Below are positions 1 to 6,810 of a DNA stretch of 8,410 nt, piece by piece. The notes below the pieces were generated by a model, which ran no database searches, was not told the origin of the DNA, and saw only the letters and a list, made by a program, of their open reading frames with translations. The DNA comes from an uncultured Clostridia bacterium (lineage in GTDB: Bacteria > Bacillota > Clostridia > Oscillospirales > Oscillospiraceae). Where the stretch lies: contig CAMWSZ010000110.1 of assembly GCA_947177005.1 (NCBI GenBank), forward strand, positions 1 through 8,410, written 5' to 3'. The position numbers and the translations under genes are program-made. Position 1 is the stretch's first letter. Every line of letters starts with the position of its first letter.

Positions 1-59
1 ACCCTTACGCCCAGCTGCTTGCCGGTGATGCGCAGGAGTATGAAGTCGATGACGATCTG

Positions 60-956
60 TCACAGGCGCCGCTCCCGGTTGTCTATAGTAGAGAGCTCCG
101 GGTCACAGCAAACAGACAGTTCCGAGTTGTTGTAGCCGACGACGCACAGGCTTCCGGGTACGGACAGTCCTTTGTGCTTGGCGTATTTCAACGCGCCGGC
201 GGCAAGGGCGTCGTTGGCGGCAAAGATGCCGTCCACGTCAAGGTTCGGGAGCCGCAGCAGATGGTCGCGGGTCTGGTTGATCTGATTGAAGAGACCGACA
301 TTTACATCCCCGCACAGCTCCAGTCCTGCTTGCGCCAGAGCGTCCCGGCAGCCCTTGCGCTTCAGATTGGTGCTGACCGTATCCATATCGGTGAGAAACA
401 GGATTTTCCGCCGTCCGGAGGAGACCATTTTTTCCGCTACGGACCGGGAGACCTCGTAGTCGTCGCAGACGGCGCAGCAGATATCCTCGCCCCGGACATA
501 GCCGTTGACCATAAACACGGGCATCTGTTTAGCAGCCTCGCGGATATAGTTGACGCGCTCGGAATCCGGGTCGTCGTCGGCGTAAACGGAGCCGATCAGC
601 ACCAGCGCGTCCACCCGCCTGCGGAGCAGGGTGCTCACGGCGATCTGACAGTCCTCATAGCCGTAGCCGCTGCAGCACAGCAGGCAGTTATAGCCGTACT
701 CCCGGAGGCTGCGTTCCAGACAGGCCACCGCCGCCGCCATATACTCATCCGCGGCGTCCGGACAGACCAGCCCGATTGTTTTCAGGGTATTCATCCCCAC
801 CCGCCGGGAAAAACCGCTGGGGACATATCCCTTTTCCTCCATGATCTCCCGTACGCGGCGCTTTGTTTTTTCCGCCACGTTGGGGCTGTCGTTAAGCACC
901 CGCGAAACGGTAGCGATGGAAACACCGGCCAGTTCGGCGATATCGTAGATATTCAT
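60..956 (-). CDS. LacI-family transcriptional regulator, C-terminus cut by an in-frame stop
   Basis: This is a DNA-binding repressor of the LacI/GalR family and the likely local regulator of the divergent galacturonate operon. Residues 1-22 form the family helix-turn-helix (IYDIAELAGVSIATVSRVLN), about 45-60 the hinge region, and 60-298 a periplasmic-binding-protein-like effector domain with the typical GIFAANDALAAGALKYAK and VPGSLCVVGYNN segments. The start at 954-956 is preceded by a G-rich stretch (GGGGGTG) and matches the family N-terminus. The 298-residue length is short for a family that usually runs 330-345. Reading on past the TGA at 60-62, the same frame stays open to the window edge and encodes QIVIDFILLRITGKQLGVR, which resembles the normal C-terminal helix. 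The gene may therefore be a nonsense allele or carry a sequence error. The effector is not determinable; a galacturonate-pathway intermediate is inferred from context. Confidence 0.88.
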   Translation of the reverse strand: MNIYDIAELAGVSIATVSRVLNDSPNVAEKTKRRVREIMEEKGYVPSGFSRRVGMNTLKTIGLVCPDAADEYMAAAVACLERSLREYGYNCLLCCSGYGYEDCQIAVSTLLRRRVDALVLIGSVYADDDPDSERVNYIREAAKQMPVFMVNGYVRGEDICCAVCDDYEVSRSVAEKMVSSGRRKILFLTDMDTVSTNLKRKGCRDALAQAGLELCGDVNVGLFNQINQTRDHLLRLPNLDVDGIFAANDALAAGALKYAKHKGLSVPGSLCVVGYNNSELSVCCDPELSTIDNRERRL

Positions 957-981
957 GACAGCACCCCCGCAATCCTTTTTT

Positions 982-995
982 TGTAAATCCTTACA
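982..995. promoter_or_regulatory. Putative operator O1 for the LacI-type regulator
   Basis: TGTAAATCCTTACA is an inverted repeat with perfect 5-bp arms (TGTAA/TTACA) around a 4-bp centre. It lies 3 bp downstream of the regulator's probable -10 box and so covers its expected transcription start, as expected for autorepression. Two related copies lie at 1141-1154 and 1185-1198. The role as operator is inferred from symmetry, copy number and position. Confidence 0.6.
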
Positions 996-998
996 TCA

Positions 999-1030
999 AT
1001 TATAATAAACCGTTGCAGCGCTGATTGCAA
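999..1030 (-). promoter_or_regulatory. Probable promoter of the LacI-family gene
   Basis: On the minus strand a consensus TATAAT lies at 999-1004, about 43 bp upstream of the start codon. No good -35 is seen at 17 bp; the nearest candidate is TTGCAA at 1025-1030, with a long 20-bp spacer. The spacer contains CAGCGCTG (1016-1023), a perfect 8-bp palindrome, inside a looser repeat with arms TTGCA (1013-1017) and TGCAA (1026-1030). This could be an activator or global-regulator site. The -10 is supported and the rest is weak. Confidence 0.45.
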
Positions 1031-1105
1031 GATGTGTTTTCTCACAAGATTAAATCACACCTTTTGTATAAAACTACAAAAAAAGCCTTGATCTAACAAA
1101 TACTA

Positions 1106-1133
1106 TTGACATTTTTTGCCTTAGATTTATAAT
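1106..1133 (+). promoter_or_regulatory. SigA-type promoter of the uxaA-kdgK operon
   Basis: A perfect TTGACA (1106-1111) and a perfect TATAAT (1128-1133) are separated by 16 bp, in an AT-rich stretch upstream of uxaA. Transcription should begin near 1140, leaving a leader of about 195 nt. The downstream edge overlaps a 12-bp palindrome, TACATATATGTA (1133-1144), and abuts operator-like repeat O2. A promoter this close to consensus would be strong unless repressed. Confidence 0.85.
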
Positions 1134-1140
1134 ACATATA

Positions 1141-1154
1141 TGTAAGTCGTTGCA
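1141..1154. promoter_or_regulatory. Putative operator O2 at the operon transcription start
   Basis: TGTAAGTCGTTGCA has arms TGTAA/TTGCA with one mismatch and the same 4-bp spacing as O1. Symmetry extends two bases outward on each side (TATGTAAGTCGTTGCATA, 1139-1156). It starts 7 bp after the -10 hexamer, covering the predicted start site, where a bound repressor would block initiation. The centre is TC, not the CG of CcpA cre sites, so a local regulator is more likely. Confidence 0.6.
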
Positions 1155-1184
1155 TAATAGACCCGAAATCGCTTAAATTATGAA

Positions 1185-1198
1185 TGTAAGATGTTTCA
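1185..1198. promoter_or_regulatory. Putative operator O3 within the leader
   Basis: TGTAAGATGTTTCA has arms TGTAA/TTTCA with one mismatch and the same spacing as O1 and O2. It lies 44 bp downstream of O2, close to four helical turns, and 203 bp from O1. ATGTAAG-N2-GTT is shared as a direct repeat with O2 (1140-1151 and 1184-1195). It is the weakest of the three sites, but the repeated pattern and phasing support it as an auxiliary site. Confidence 0.5.
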
Positions 1199-1211
1199 AT
1201 CGCGTCAGGCG

Positions 1212-1312
1212 CAGCGGCGTGAAGCAGGCCGCTGTAAGCTGAGACGGGGAAAAGAGCAAGTTTTGCGGCAGCTCTTTTTGACCCCAAATTTGTGCCGGGT
1301 GCCGCCCCGGCA
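1212..1312 (+). promoter_or_regulatory. Structured 5' leader with three stem-loops
   Basis: Three hairpins follow one another upstream of uxaA. SL1 pairs CAGCGGC (1212-1218) with GCCGCTG (1228-1234). SL2 pairs AAAAGAGC (1250-1257) with GCTCTTTT (1271-1278), extended by GGGG (1246-1249) with CCCC (1282-1285) across a 3-nt bulge. SL3 pairs TGCCGGG (1293-1299) with CCCGGCA (1306-1312). GCGGCA in the SL2 loop (1265-1270) is exactly complementary to the 6-nt SL3 loop TGCCGC (1300-1305), so a loop-loop contact is possible. The 3' arm of SL2 runs into five T residues (1275-1279), so attenuation is conceivable. I recognise no known riboswitch class. The pairings are seen; function is inferred. Confidence 0.45.
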
Positions 1313-1336
1313 TGGTGCTTTATTATGAGGGAGTTT

Positions 1337-2806
1337 ATGAAAATCCATTCCGGTGATTCTGTGGCGGTGGCTTTGACGCCCCTGTCCGCCGGAACTGTGC
1401 TCCAGATAGAAGGGCAGACCGTGACGCTTTTAGAGGATATCCCGCAGGGACACAAATTCGCTCTTGTGCCCGTTGCCGCGGGCGCGCCCGTTATCAAATA
1501 CGGTGCGCCTATTGGTGTGGCAAAGGAGGATATTCCGGCGGGAGGCTGGGTCCATATCCATAATATCAAGACCGGTCTGGGGGATGTGCTGGACTATTCC
1601 TATGAACCGGACAACGTCCCCCTTGTCCCCACTGACGACGTGCTGTTTCAGGGCTACCGGCGGGAGGACGGACAGGCGGCGGTGCGCAATGAGATCTGGA
1701 TTATCCCAACTGTCGGCTGTGTCAACGACGTGGCCCGCGCCATTGAACGGCAGGCCCAGCAGTTTAAAACGGGGAGCATCGACGGCATCTTTGCCTTTAC
1801 GCATCCCTACGGCTGCTCCCAAATGGGCGAGGATCAGGAAAATACACGAAAAATTCTGGCCGGACTGATTAATCATCCCAATGCCGGAGGCGTGCTGGTG
1901 CTGGGTCTGGGATGTGAAAACAGTAATATTGATGTTCTCAAGCCCTATATCGGCCAGTGGAACGAAAAACGGGTAAAATTTCTGGTGTGTCAGGAGTCCG
2001 ATAACGAGATCGCCGATGGCGTGGCCCTGATAGAGCAGCTGGCGCAGTACGCGGGGACCTTCCAGCGGGAAAACATCAGCTGCGGCGAACTGGTGATCGG
2101 CATGAAGTGCGGCGGGTCCGACGGACTTTCCGGCATCACCGCAAATCCGACGGTGGGAGCCTTCTCCGACCTGCTGATTTCCAAAGGCGGCACGACGATT
2201 CTGACCGAAGTGCCGGAAATGTTCGGTGCGGAGACCCTGCTCATGGACCGCTGTGAAAACGATCAGATTTTTGCTGATACTGTAAAGCTTATTAACGGCT
2301 TTAAGGACTATTTTACCAGCCACGGCCAGACCATTTATGAAAACCCCTCCCCCGGCAACAAGAAAGGGGGTATCTCTACCCTGGAGGATAAGTCTCTGGG
2401 CTGCACACAGAAATCCGGCAGCGCGCCGGTCTCCGGCGTGCTCTCCTACGGCCAGCGCGTGCAGTGCCGCGGGCTGAACCTGCTCAGCGCCCCGGGCAAC
2501 GACCTGGTGGCTTCTACCGCCCTGGCGGCGTCGGGGGCGCATATGGTGCTGTTCACCACCGGACGCGGCACGCCGTTTGCCTGTCCGGTCCCCACGGTAA
2601 AAATCGCCAGCAACTCCGCTTTGGCGTCGAAAAAACCTAACTGGATTGATTTTGACTGTGGCGTGCTGGTGGAAAGCGGCTCCGTGGAGGAGCTGGGACA
2701 GCGACTCTTTGATTTCGTTCTGGAGACGGCTTCCGGCAAAGCGGTCAGGGCCGAGCAGGCCGGGTTCCACGATATGGCGATCTTTAAGCAGGGCGTGACC
2801 CTGTAA
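1337..2806 (+). CDS. uxaA: Altronate dehydratase (UxaA)
   Basis: UxaA (EC 4.2.1.7) removes water from D-altronate to give 2-keto-3-deoxygluconate in the cytoplasm, a metal-dependent step. The 489-residue length fits the roughly 495 of characterised UxaA. Residues 1 to about 75 form the SAF-type N-terminal domain (KIHSGDSVAVAL, GHKFAL, VIKYGAPIG). The catalytic region carries AFTHPYGCSQMGEDQ near 153-167, GLGCEN near 190, GMKCGGSDGLSGITANP near 255-270 and FTTGRGTPFACPVPTVKIASN near 406-426, the family signature stretches. I chose the ATG at 1337 because GAGG (1327-1330) sits 6 nt upstream. An in-frame ATG at 1325 (adding MREF) also fits homolog N-termini, which often carry a few residues before KIH, but has no visible ribosome site. 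It is the first gene of the operon. Confidence 0.95.
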   Translation: MKIHSGDSVAVALTPLSAGTVLQIEGQTVTLLEDIPQGHKFALVPVAAGAPVIKYGAPIGVAKEDIPAGGWVHIHNIKTGLGDVLDYSYEPDNVPLVPTDDVLFQGYRREDGQAAVRNEIWIIPTVGCVNDVARAIERQAQQFKTGSIDGIFAFTHPYGCSQMGEDQENTRKILAGLINHPNAGGVLVLGLGCENSNIDVLKPYIGQWNEKRVKFLVCQESDNEIADGVALIEQLAQYAGTFQRENISCGELVIGMKCGGSDGLSGITANPTVGAFSDLLISKGGTTILTEVPEMFGAETLLMDRCENDQIFADTVKLINGFKDYFTSHGQTIYENPSPGNKKGGISTLEDKSLGCTQKSGSAPVSGVLSYGQRVQCRGLNLLSAPGNDLVASTALAASGAHMVLFTTGRGTPFACPVPTVKIASNSALASKKPNWIDFDCGVLVESGSVEELGQRLFDFVLETASGKAVRAEQAGFHDMAIFKQGVTL

Positions 2807-2835
2807 GAATGGTGAACAGAAAGGCGGAAATTTTC

Positions 2836-4344
2836 ATGAAACAGCTTTCCTATCAGACCCTGAAGGAGGTTGGCTACGAAGGCTATCTGCTGGAAAAAGC
2901 CCCGGAACGTGTCCTGCAATTCGGCGAGGGGAACTTTTTGCGGGGCTTTGCTGACTACTTTATTGACGTCATGAACGAACGGGCGGACTTTCAAACGAAA
3001 GTGGCGGTGGTACGGCCCACCGCCGGACGGCCCGGCGGGCATGACTGGACAAAAATTATCAACAGTCAGGACGGTCTGTATACCCTCTACCTCCGGGGAC
3101 GGGAGAACGGAGAAAAAATAGACCGCAAACGGGTGATTTCCTCCATATCCCGGTGTCTCAATCCCTACGAGGAAACAGGCTTCAACGCCATGATGGAGAT
3201 CGCGGCGTCTGATGATCTGGAATACGTGATATCCAATACCACCGAGGCGGGCATTGTCTTTGATCCCGCCTGCCAGATGAACGACCGGCCTGCCGCCTCC
3301 TTCCCCGGCAAACTCACCCAAGTGCTCTACCGCCGGTGGCAGGCGGGTAAGGGCGGACTGGTGATTCTGCCTTGTGAGCTGATCGACAACAACGGAAAAG
3401 AACTGCAAAAATGTGTCGGTCAATATATCGAACAGTGGGGGCTGGAGGACGGCTTCCGCGCTTATGTCAATGAGAAATGCACCTTCTGTTCCACGCTTGT
3501 GGACCGCATCGTTCCCGGCCGGGTGAAAAGCGCCGCTGAGACGGAAAAAATGGAGGCCGAAAACGGCTACCGCCACGAACTGATTGACGTGGGAGAGATT
3601 TTCGGCGTATGGAATATTGAGGGTCCGGCGTGGCTGGAGGAAAAGCTGCCGTTCCGGGCGGCGGGCCTCAACTGCACCATTGTTCCGGATGTCACCCCGT
3701 ACAAAAAACGCAAGGTGCGCATCCTCAACGGCGCACACACCGGCTTTGTGCTGGGGGCATACCTGGCGGGCTTTGATATCGTGCGGGACTGTATGCAGGA
3801 TGCGGCGGTGCTGGGCTTTATGAACAGGATGCTCTATCAGGAGGTCATCCCCACCCTGCCCCTGGATCAAAAGGATCTGACGGACTTTGCCGCCGCCGTA
3901 CAGGACCGGTTCAATAATCCCTTTGTGGACCATGAGCTGATGTCCATATCCCTGAATTCCACCTCCAAGTGGCGTGCGCGGAATCTGCCCAGCCTGTTGG
4001 AGTACGTGGAAAAGAAAGGCCAGCTCCCGCCCTGCCTCACCGCCAGCTTTGCCGCTTACATAGCGTTTTACTCCAGCGATATCCAGCGGCTGGACGGGCA
4101 GGGTCTGGTGTGCAGGCGGCCCAAGGGCAACGAATATATCTGCTCCGATGACCGCTGGGCGTTGGAATTCTACTATGATCACCGCGATAACAGTCCGGCA
4201 GAGCTGGTTCACGCCGTTATGACCAACCAGCGGATGTGGGGACAGGATCTTACTGAGATTTCCGGCTTTGAGAGCGCTGTGACCGCCTGTCTGGAGCAGA
4301 TCCGCGCACAGGGCGCTCTTCAGGTCATGAAAAATTTGCTGTAA
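2836..4344 (+). CDS. uxaB: Tagaturonate reductase / altronate oxidoreductase (UxaB)
   Basis: UxaB (EC 1.1.1.58) reduces D-tagaturonate to D-altronate with NADH and belongs to the mannitol dehydrogenase/long-chain polyol dehydrogenase family. Seen in the 502 residues: the N-terminal nucleotide-binding motif RVLQFGEGNFLRGF near 25-38, ISNTTEAG near 132-139, the substrate-domain stretches CELIDNNG near 180 and STLVDRIVPG near 219, and the catalytic K-x4-N-x2-H signature (K293, N298, H301) in KVRILNGAH. The tagaturonate assignment over fructuronate reductase (UxuB) rests on the GEGNFLRGF form of the motif and the uxaA/uxaC neighbours. Translation is placed at ATG 2836, preceded by AAAGGCGG. An upstream in-frame ATG at 2809 lacks a ribosome site and would add nine unconserved residues. 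The gap after uxaA is 29 nt. Confidence 0.93.
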   Translation: MKQLSYQTLKEVGYEGYLLEKAPERVLQFGEGNFLRGFADYFIDVMNERADFQTKVAVVRPTAGRPGGHDWTKIINSQDGLYTLYLRGRENGEKIDRKRVISSISRCLNPYEETGFNAMMEIAASDDLEYVISNTTEAGIVFDPACQMNDRPAASFPGKLTQVLYRRWQAGKGGLVILPCELIDNNGKELQKCVGQYIEQWGLEDGFRAYVNEKCTFCSTLVDRIVPGRVKSAAETEKMEAENGYRHELIDVGEIFGVWNIEGPAWLEEKLPFRAAGLNCTIVPDVTPYKKRKVRILNGAHTGFVLGAYLAGFDIVRDCMQDAAVLGFMNRMLYQEVIPTLPLDQKDLTDFAAAVQDRFNNPFVDHELMSISLNSTSKWRARNLPSLLEYVEKKGQLPPCLTASFAAYIAFYSSDIQRLDGQGLVCRRPKGNEYICSDDRWALEFYYDHRDNSPAELVHAVMTNQRMWGQDLTEISGFESAVTACLEQIRAQGALQVMKNLL

Positions 4345-4362
4345 CAGAAAGGAACATGTATC

Positions 4363-5784
4363 ATGGAAGCATTTATGGACCGGGATTTCCTGCTGAAGTC
4401 CGGCACCGCAAAAATCCTGTACCACGACTACGCGGAAAAAATGCCTGTCATCGACTACCACTGCCACATCAACCCCATGGAGATCTACGAGGACAAACGG
4501 TATAGCACCATTACGGAGGTATGGCTGGGCGGCGACCACTATAAATGGCGTGCGATGCGCTCCAACGGCGTGCCCGAAAAGTACATCACCGGCGATGCCT
4601 CCCCGGAGGAAAAATTCCAGAAGTGGGCGGAGACCGTCCCCAACCTGATCGGAAACCCCCTGTACCACTGGACCCACCTGGAGCTCCAGCGCTATTTCGG
4701 AATTACCGAACCCCTTAACGGGGACAACGCTATGGATATCTACAAAAAATGCAATGATATCCTCGCTCAGCCGGATATGTCCACCCGCGGCATCATCCGC
4801 CGTTCCGGCGTGAAGCTGATCTGTACCACCGACGACCCCGCCGATGACCTGCGGGCCCATGAGCTGCTGGCGGACGACCCCGAAGCCCCGGCCGCAGTAC
4901 TGCCCGCCTTCCGTCCCGACAAAGCCATGCGGGCGGACAAGGCCGATTTTCCCCAGTATGTGGCCCGTCTGGAACAGGTGGTGGGCTATCCCATTGAGAA
5001 AATGGAGGACATGCGCCGGGCCCTGCGGGACCGTATCGAGTACTTCGCGCAGCACCGCTGCCGGGTCTCTGACCACGCTCTGGATTACTGCTTCTGCGTT
5101 GAGGCGGACGAGGCGCGGCTGGACGGCATTCTGGCACGGGCCAAGTCCGGGAAAGGCATTTCCTGGGAGGAACAGCTTGCCTATCACACCGCCCTGCTGC
5201 TGACAGTCGGACAGGAGTACGCCCGCCGGGATTGGGTCATGCAGCTCCATTTCGGCTGCATCCGGGATCTCTCCTCCACCATGTTTAAAAAGCTGGGACC
5301 GGATACTGGCTTTGACGCCGCCAACGATGTCGCCAGCGCCGCGGGACTGGCCCGTCTGCTGGACGCTCTGGAGCAGGCAGGCGCGCTGGGCAAAACCATT
5401 CTGTACTCCCTCAATCCCTCCGACAACGCTGCAATCGGCAGTATTATGGGCGCGTTCCAGACCAACAGCGGCATCCCCGGCAAAATCCAGCACGGCTCCG
5501 CCTGGTGGTTCAACGACCACAAGCCGGGCATGGAGGCCCAGATGACCAGCCTCATGACATTGGGCGTCATGGGCTCCTTTAACGGAATGCTGACCGATTC
5601 CAGAAGCTTTTTGAGCTATACCCGCCACGAGTATTTCCGCCGTATCCTGTGCAACCTGTTCGGCGGCATGGTGGAGGCAGGAGAATATCCCGCCGACCTG
5701 TCGCGGCTGGGGCAAATGGTGGAGAATATCAGCTACCGCAACACCCTGCGCTATTTCCGGTTTGATGAAATAATCGGTGCATAA
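4363..5784 (+). CDS. uxaC: Glucuronate/galacturonate isomerase (UxaC)
   Basis: Uronate isomerase (EC 5.3.1.12) of the amidohydrolase superfamily converts D-galacturonate to D-tagaturonate and D-glucuronate to D-fructuronate. The 473-residue length matches the family (about 470). Visible landmarks are the metal-binding IDYHCHINP (30-38; H33 and H35), TEVWLGGDHYKWRAMR (51-66), CTTDDPADDL (154-163), the LHFG stretch at 295-298 with GPDTGFD (312-318), WWFNDHKPGM, and SFLSYTRHEYFRR near the C-terminus. In residues 301-308 the sequence is RDLSSTMF, where family members I remember read close to RNNNTRMF; the surrounding sequence is normal, so I still call it functional. AAAGGAA sits 9 nt before the start, 18 nt after uxaB. 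Confidence 0.95.
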   Translation: MEAFMDRDFLLKSGTAKILYHDYAEKMPVIDYHCHINPMEIYEDKRYSTITEVWLGGDHYKWRAMRSNGVPEKYITGDASPEEKFQKWAETVPNLIGNPLYHWTHLELQRYFGITEPLNGDNAMDIYKKCNDILAQPDMSTRGIIRRSGVKLICTTDDPADDLRAHELLADDPEAPAAVLPAFRPDKAMRADKADFPQYVARLEQVVGYPIEKMEDMRRALRDRIEYFAQHRCRVSDHALDYCFCVEADEARLDGILARAKSGKGISWEEQLAYHTALLLTVGQEYARRDWVMQLHFGCIRDLSSTMFKKLGPDTGFDAANDVASAAGLARLLDALEQAGALGKTILYSLNPSDNAAIGSIMGAFQTNSGIPGKIQHGSAWWFNDHKPGMEAQMTSLMTLGVMGSFNGMLTDSRSFLSYTRHEYFRRILCNLFGGMVEAGEYPADLSRLGQMVENISYRNTLRYFRFDEIIGA

Positions 5785-5801
5785 AAAAGGAGGAGATTAC
5801 T

Positions 5802-6446
5802 ATGAGCAGCATTAATGAGGCCATTTCGAAAATCGGTGTCGTGCCGGTTATCAAGCTCAGCCGTCCGGAACAGGACGCCGCGCCTCTGGCTAAGGCGCTC
5901 TGCGCCGGAGGCGTGCCGGTAGCGGAGGTCACGTTCCGCGCCGCCGGGGCGGATACCGCCATTCGGCTGATGAAGGAAGCCTGCCCGGAAATGATCGTGG
6001 GCGCGGGCACGGTTACCACCAGAGAGCATATCGACGCCACTATCGCGGCAGGCGGACAGTTTACCGTCACGCCCGGCTTTGACCCGGATCTGGTGGCCTA
6101 CGCACAGGAAAAAAATATTCCCATTTATCCCGGCTGCACCACCCCCACCGACTACCACGCGGCCTTAAAATTCGGCCTGGAGCTGATTAAGTTCTTCCCC
6201 GCCGAGCAGTCCGGCGGCCTGGCCAAGATCAAGGCCATGAGCGCCCCCTTCCCCCAGTTCAAGGTCATGCCCACCGGCGGCATTTCCCTGAAAAATCTCG
6301 CCGAATATTTGAAAGCCCCTGTCATTGCCGCCTGCGGCGGGTCCTACATGGTCACCGCTGATTTGATCGATAACCAGAAGTGGGACGAAATCACCGCCCT
6401 GTGCAAACAGTCCCGCAGCATCGTGGAGGAGGTCCGCAATGGCTGA
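5802..6446 (+). CDS. kdgA: KDPG aldolase (2-dehydro-3-deoxy-6-phosphogluconate aldolase)
   Basis: This class I aldolase (EC 4.1.2.14, also active on 4-hydroxy-2-oxoglutarate, 4.1.3.42, in many members) splits KDPG into pyruvate and glyceraldehyde-3-phosphate. The 214-residue TIM-barrel sequence keeps the active site with a constant offset of three from E. coli Eda as I recall its numbering: E42 (general acid/base, in AEVTFR), R46, T70 (GAGTV), P91 (TPGF), the Schiff-base lysine K130 in KFFPAE, and S181 in CGGSYM. AGGAGGAG lies 6 nt upstream of the ATG, 17 nt after uxaC. The last eight bases overlap the next gene (ATGGCTGA), indicating translational coupling. The symbol eda would be equally suitable. 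Confidence 0.95.
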   Translation: MSSINEAISKIGVVPVIKLSRPEQDAAPLAKALCAGGVPVAEVTFRAAGADTAIRLMKEACPEMIVGAGTVTTREHIDATIAAGGQFTVTPGFDPDLVAYAQEKNIPIYPGCTTPTDYHAALKFGLELIKFFPAEQSGGLAKIKAMSAPFPQFKVMPTGGISLKNLAEYLKAPVIAACGGSYMVTADLIDNQKWDEITALCKQSRSIVEEVRNG

Positions 6447-6789
6447 GTATACGCTGGCCCATGTGGGCATCAACGCGGACAATGCCGAAGAGGCGCTGAA
6501 AGCCGCCAGAATGTTTGAAACGCTTTTCGGCCTGACGGTAAAGGAGGGCAACAGCTCCGTTTTCGCCGGAACCGCCGTGGAAGTGATGAAGACCCCCTAT
6601 AAGGGAACGCACGGACATATCGGTATCGCAACCCCGGACGTGGCCGCCGCCCAGGCGGAGCTGGAGGCGAAAGGCTTTGCATTCGATCCCTCCACCGCCA
6701 AGTACAAGGCGGACGGAACCCTGAACGCTATCTATCTGACAGATGAAATCTGCGGCTTTGCCGTCCATTTGGTTGGCAAAAGCGCCTGA
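6439..6789 (+). CDS. Small VOC-fold (glyoxalase/bleomycin-resistance type) protein, role unknown
   Basis: This 116-residue protein has the look of a single vicinal-oxygen-chelate module pair: AHVGINADN at the start, an early FETLFGL helix end, GHIGIATPDVAAAQAELEAKGF in the second half and GFAVHLVG at the end. Candidate metal ligands at the classical four positions are H8, E48, H60 and H110; the last is more often Glu in this superfamily. Its start overlaps the aldolase stop by eight bases and has its own GGAGGAGG site 6 nt upstream (6425-6432), so the two are coupled and probably equimolar. Context suggests a role tied to KDPG or another keto-acid intermediate, such as epimerase, lyase, detoxification or an aldolase partner. 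The sequence does not decide between them. The family call is fairly secure and the function is not known. Confidence 0.82.
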   Translation: MAEYTLAHVGINADNAEEALKAARMFETLFGLTVKEGNSSVFAGTAVEVMKTPYKGTHGHIGIATPDVAAAQAELEAKGFAFDPSTAKYKADGTLNAIYLTDEICGFAVHLVGKSA

Positions 6790-6810
6790 ATTTGAGGAGG
6801 AATATATATC

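Noticed and set aside
50..62. Selenocysteine read-through of the regulator's TGA
   Set aside because: I see no convincing SECIS-like hairpin in the bases after the TGA, and no LacI-family selenoprotein is known to me; a nonsense change is simpler.
1141..1198. CcpA catabolite-repression (cre) sites
   Set aside because: The TGNAA...TTNCA arms resemble cre, but the required central CG at positions 7-8 of the 14-mer is absent in all three repeats.
1180..1242. Arginine-rich 20-codon leader ORF ending just before SL2, as in peptide-dependent attenuation
   Set aside because: There is no Shine-Dalgarno sequence before the ATG and no run of one codon type that would sense a relevant charged tRNA; the position may be chance.
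1191..1328. 45-codon ORF through the leader whose TGA overlaps the uxaA ribosome site
   Set aside because: It has no ribosome site and its composition is that of translated hairpins; coupling to uxaA is possible in principle but unsupported.
2446..5715. Very long open frame (about 1,089 codons) on the minus strand, antisense to uxaA 3' end, uxaB and uxaC
   Set aside because: It lies opposite three clearly conserved genes, its translation has no recognisable domain and is rich in His/Gln/Gly/Val as expected from the reverse complement of GC-rich codons, and it has no ribosome site or promoter.
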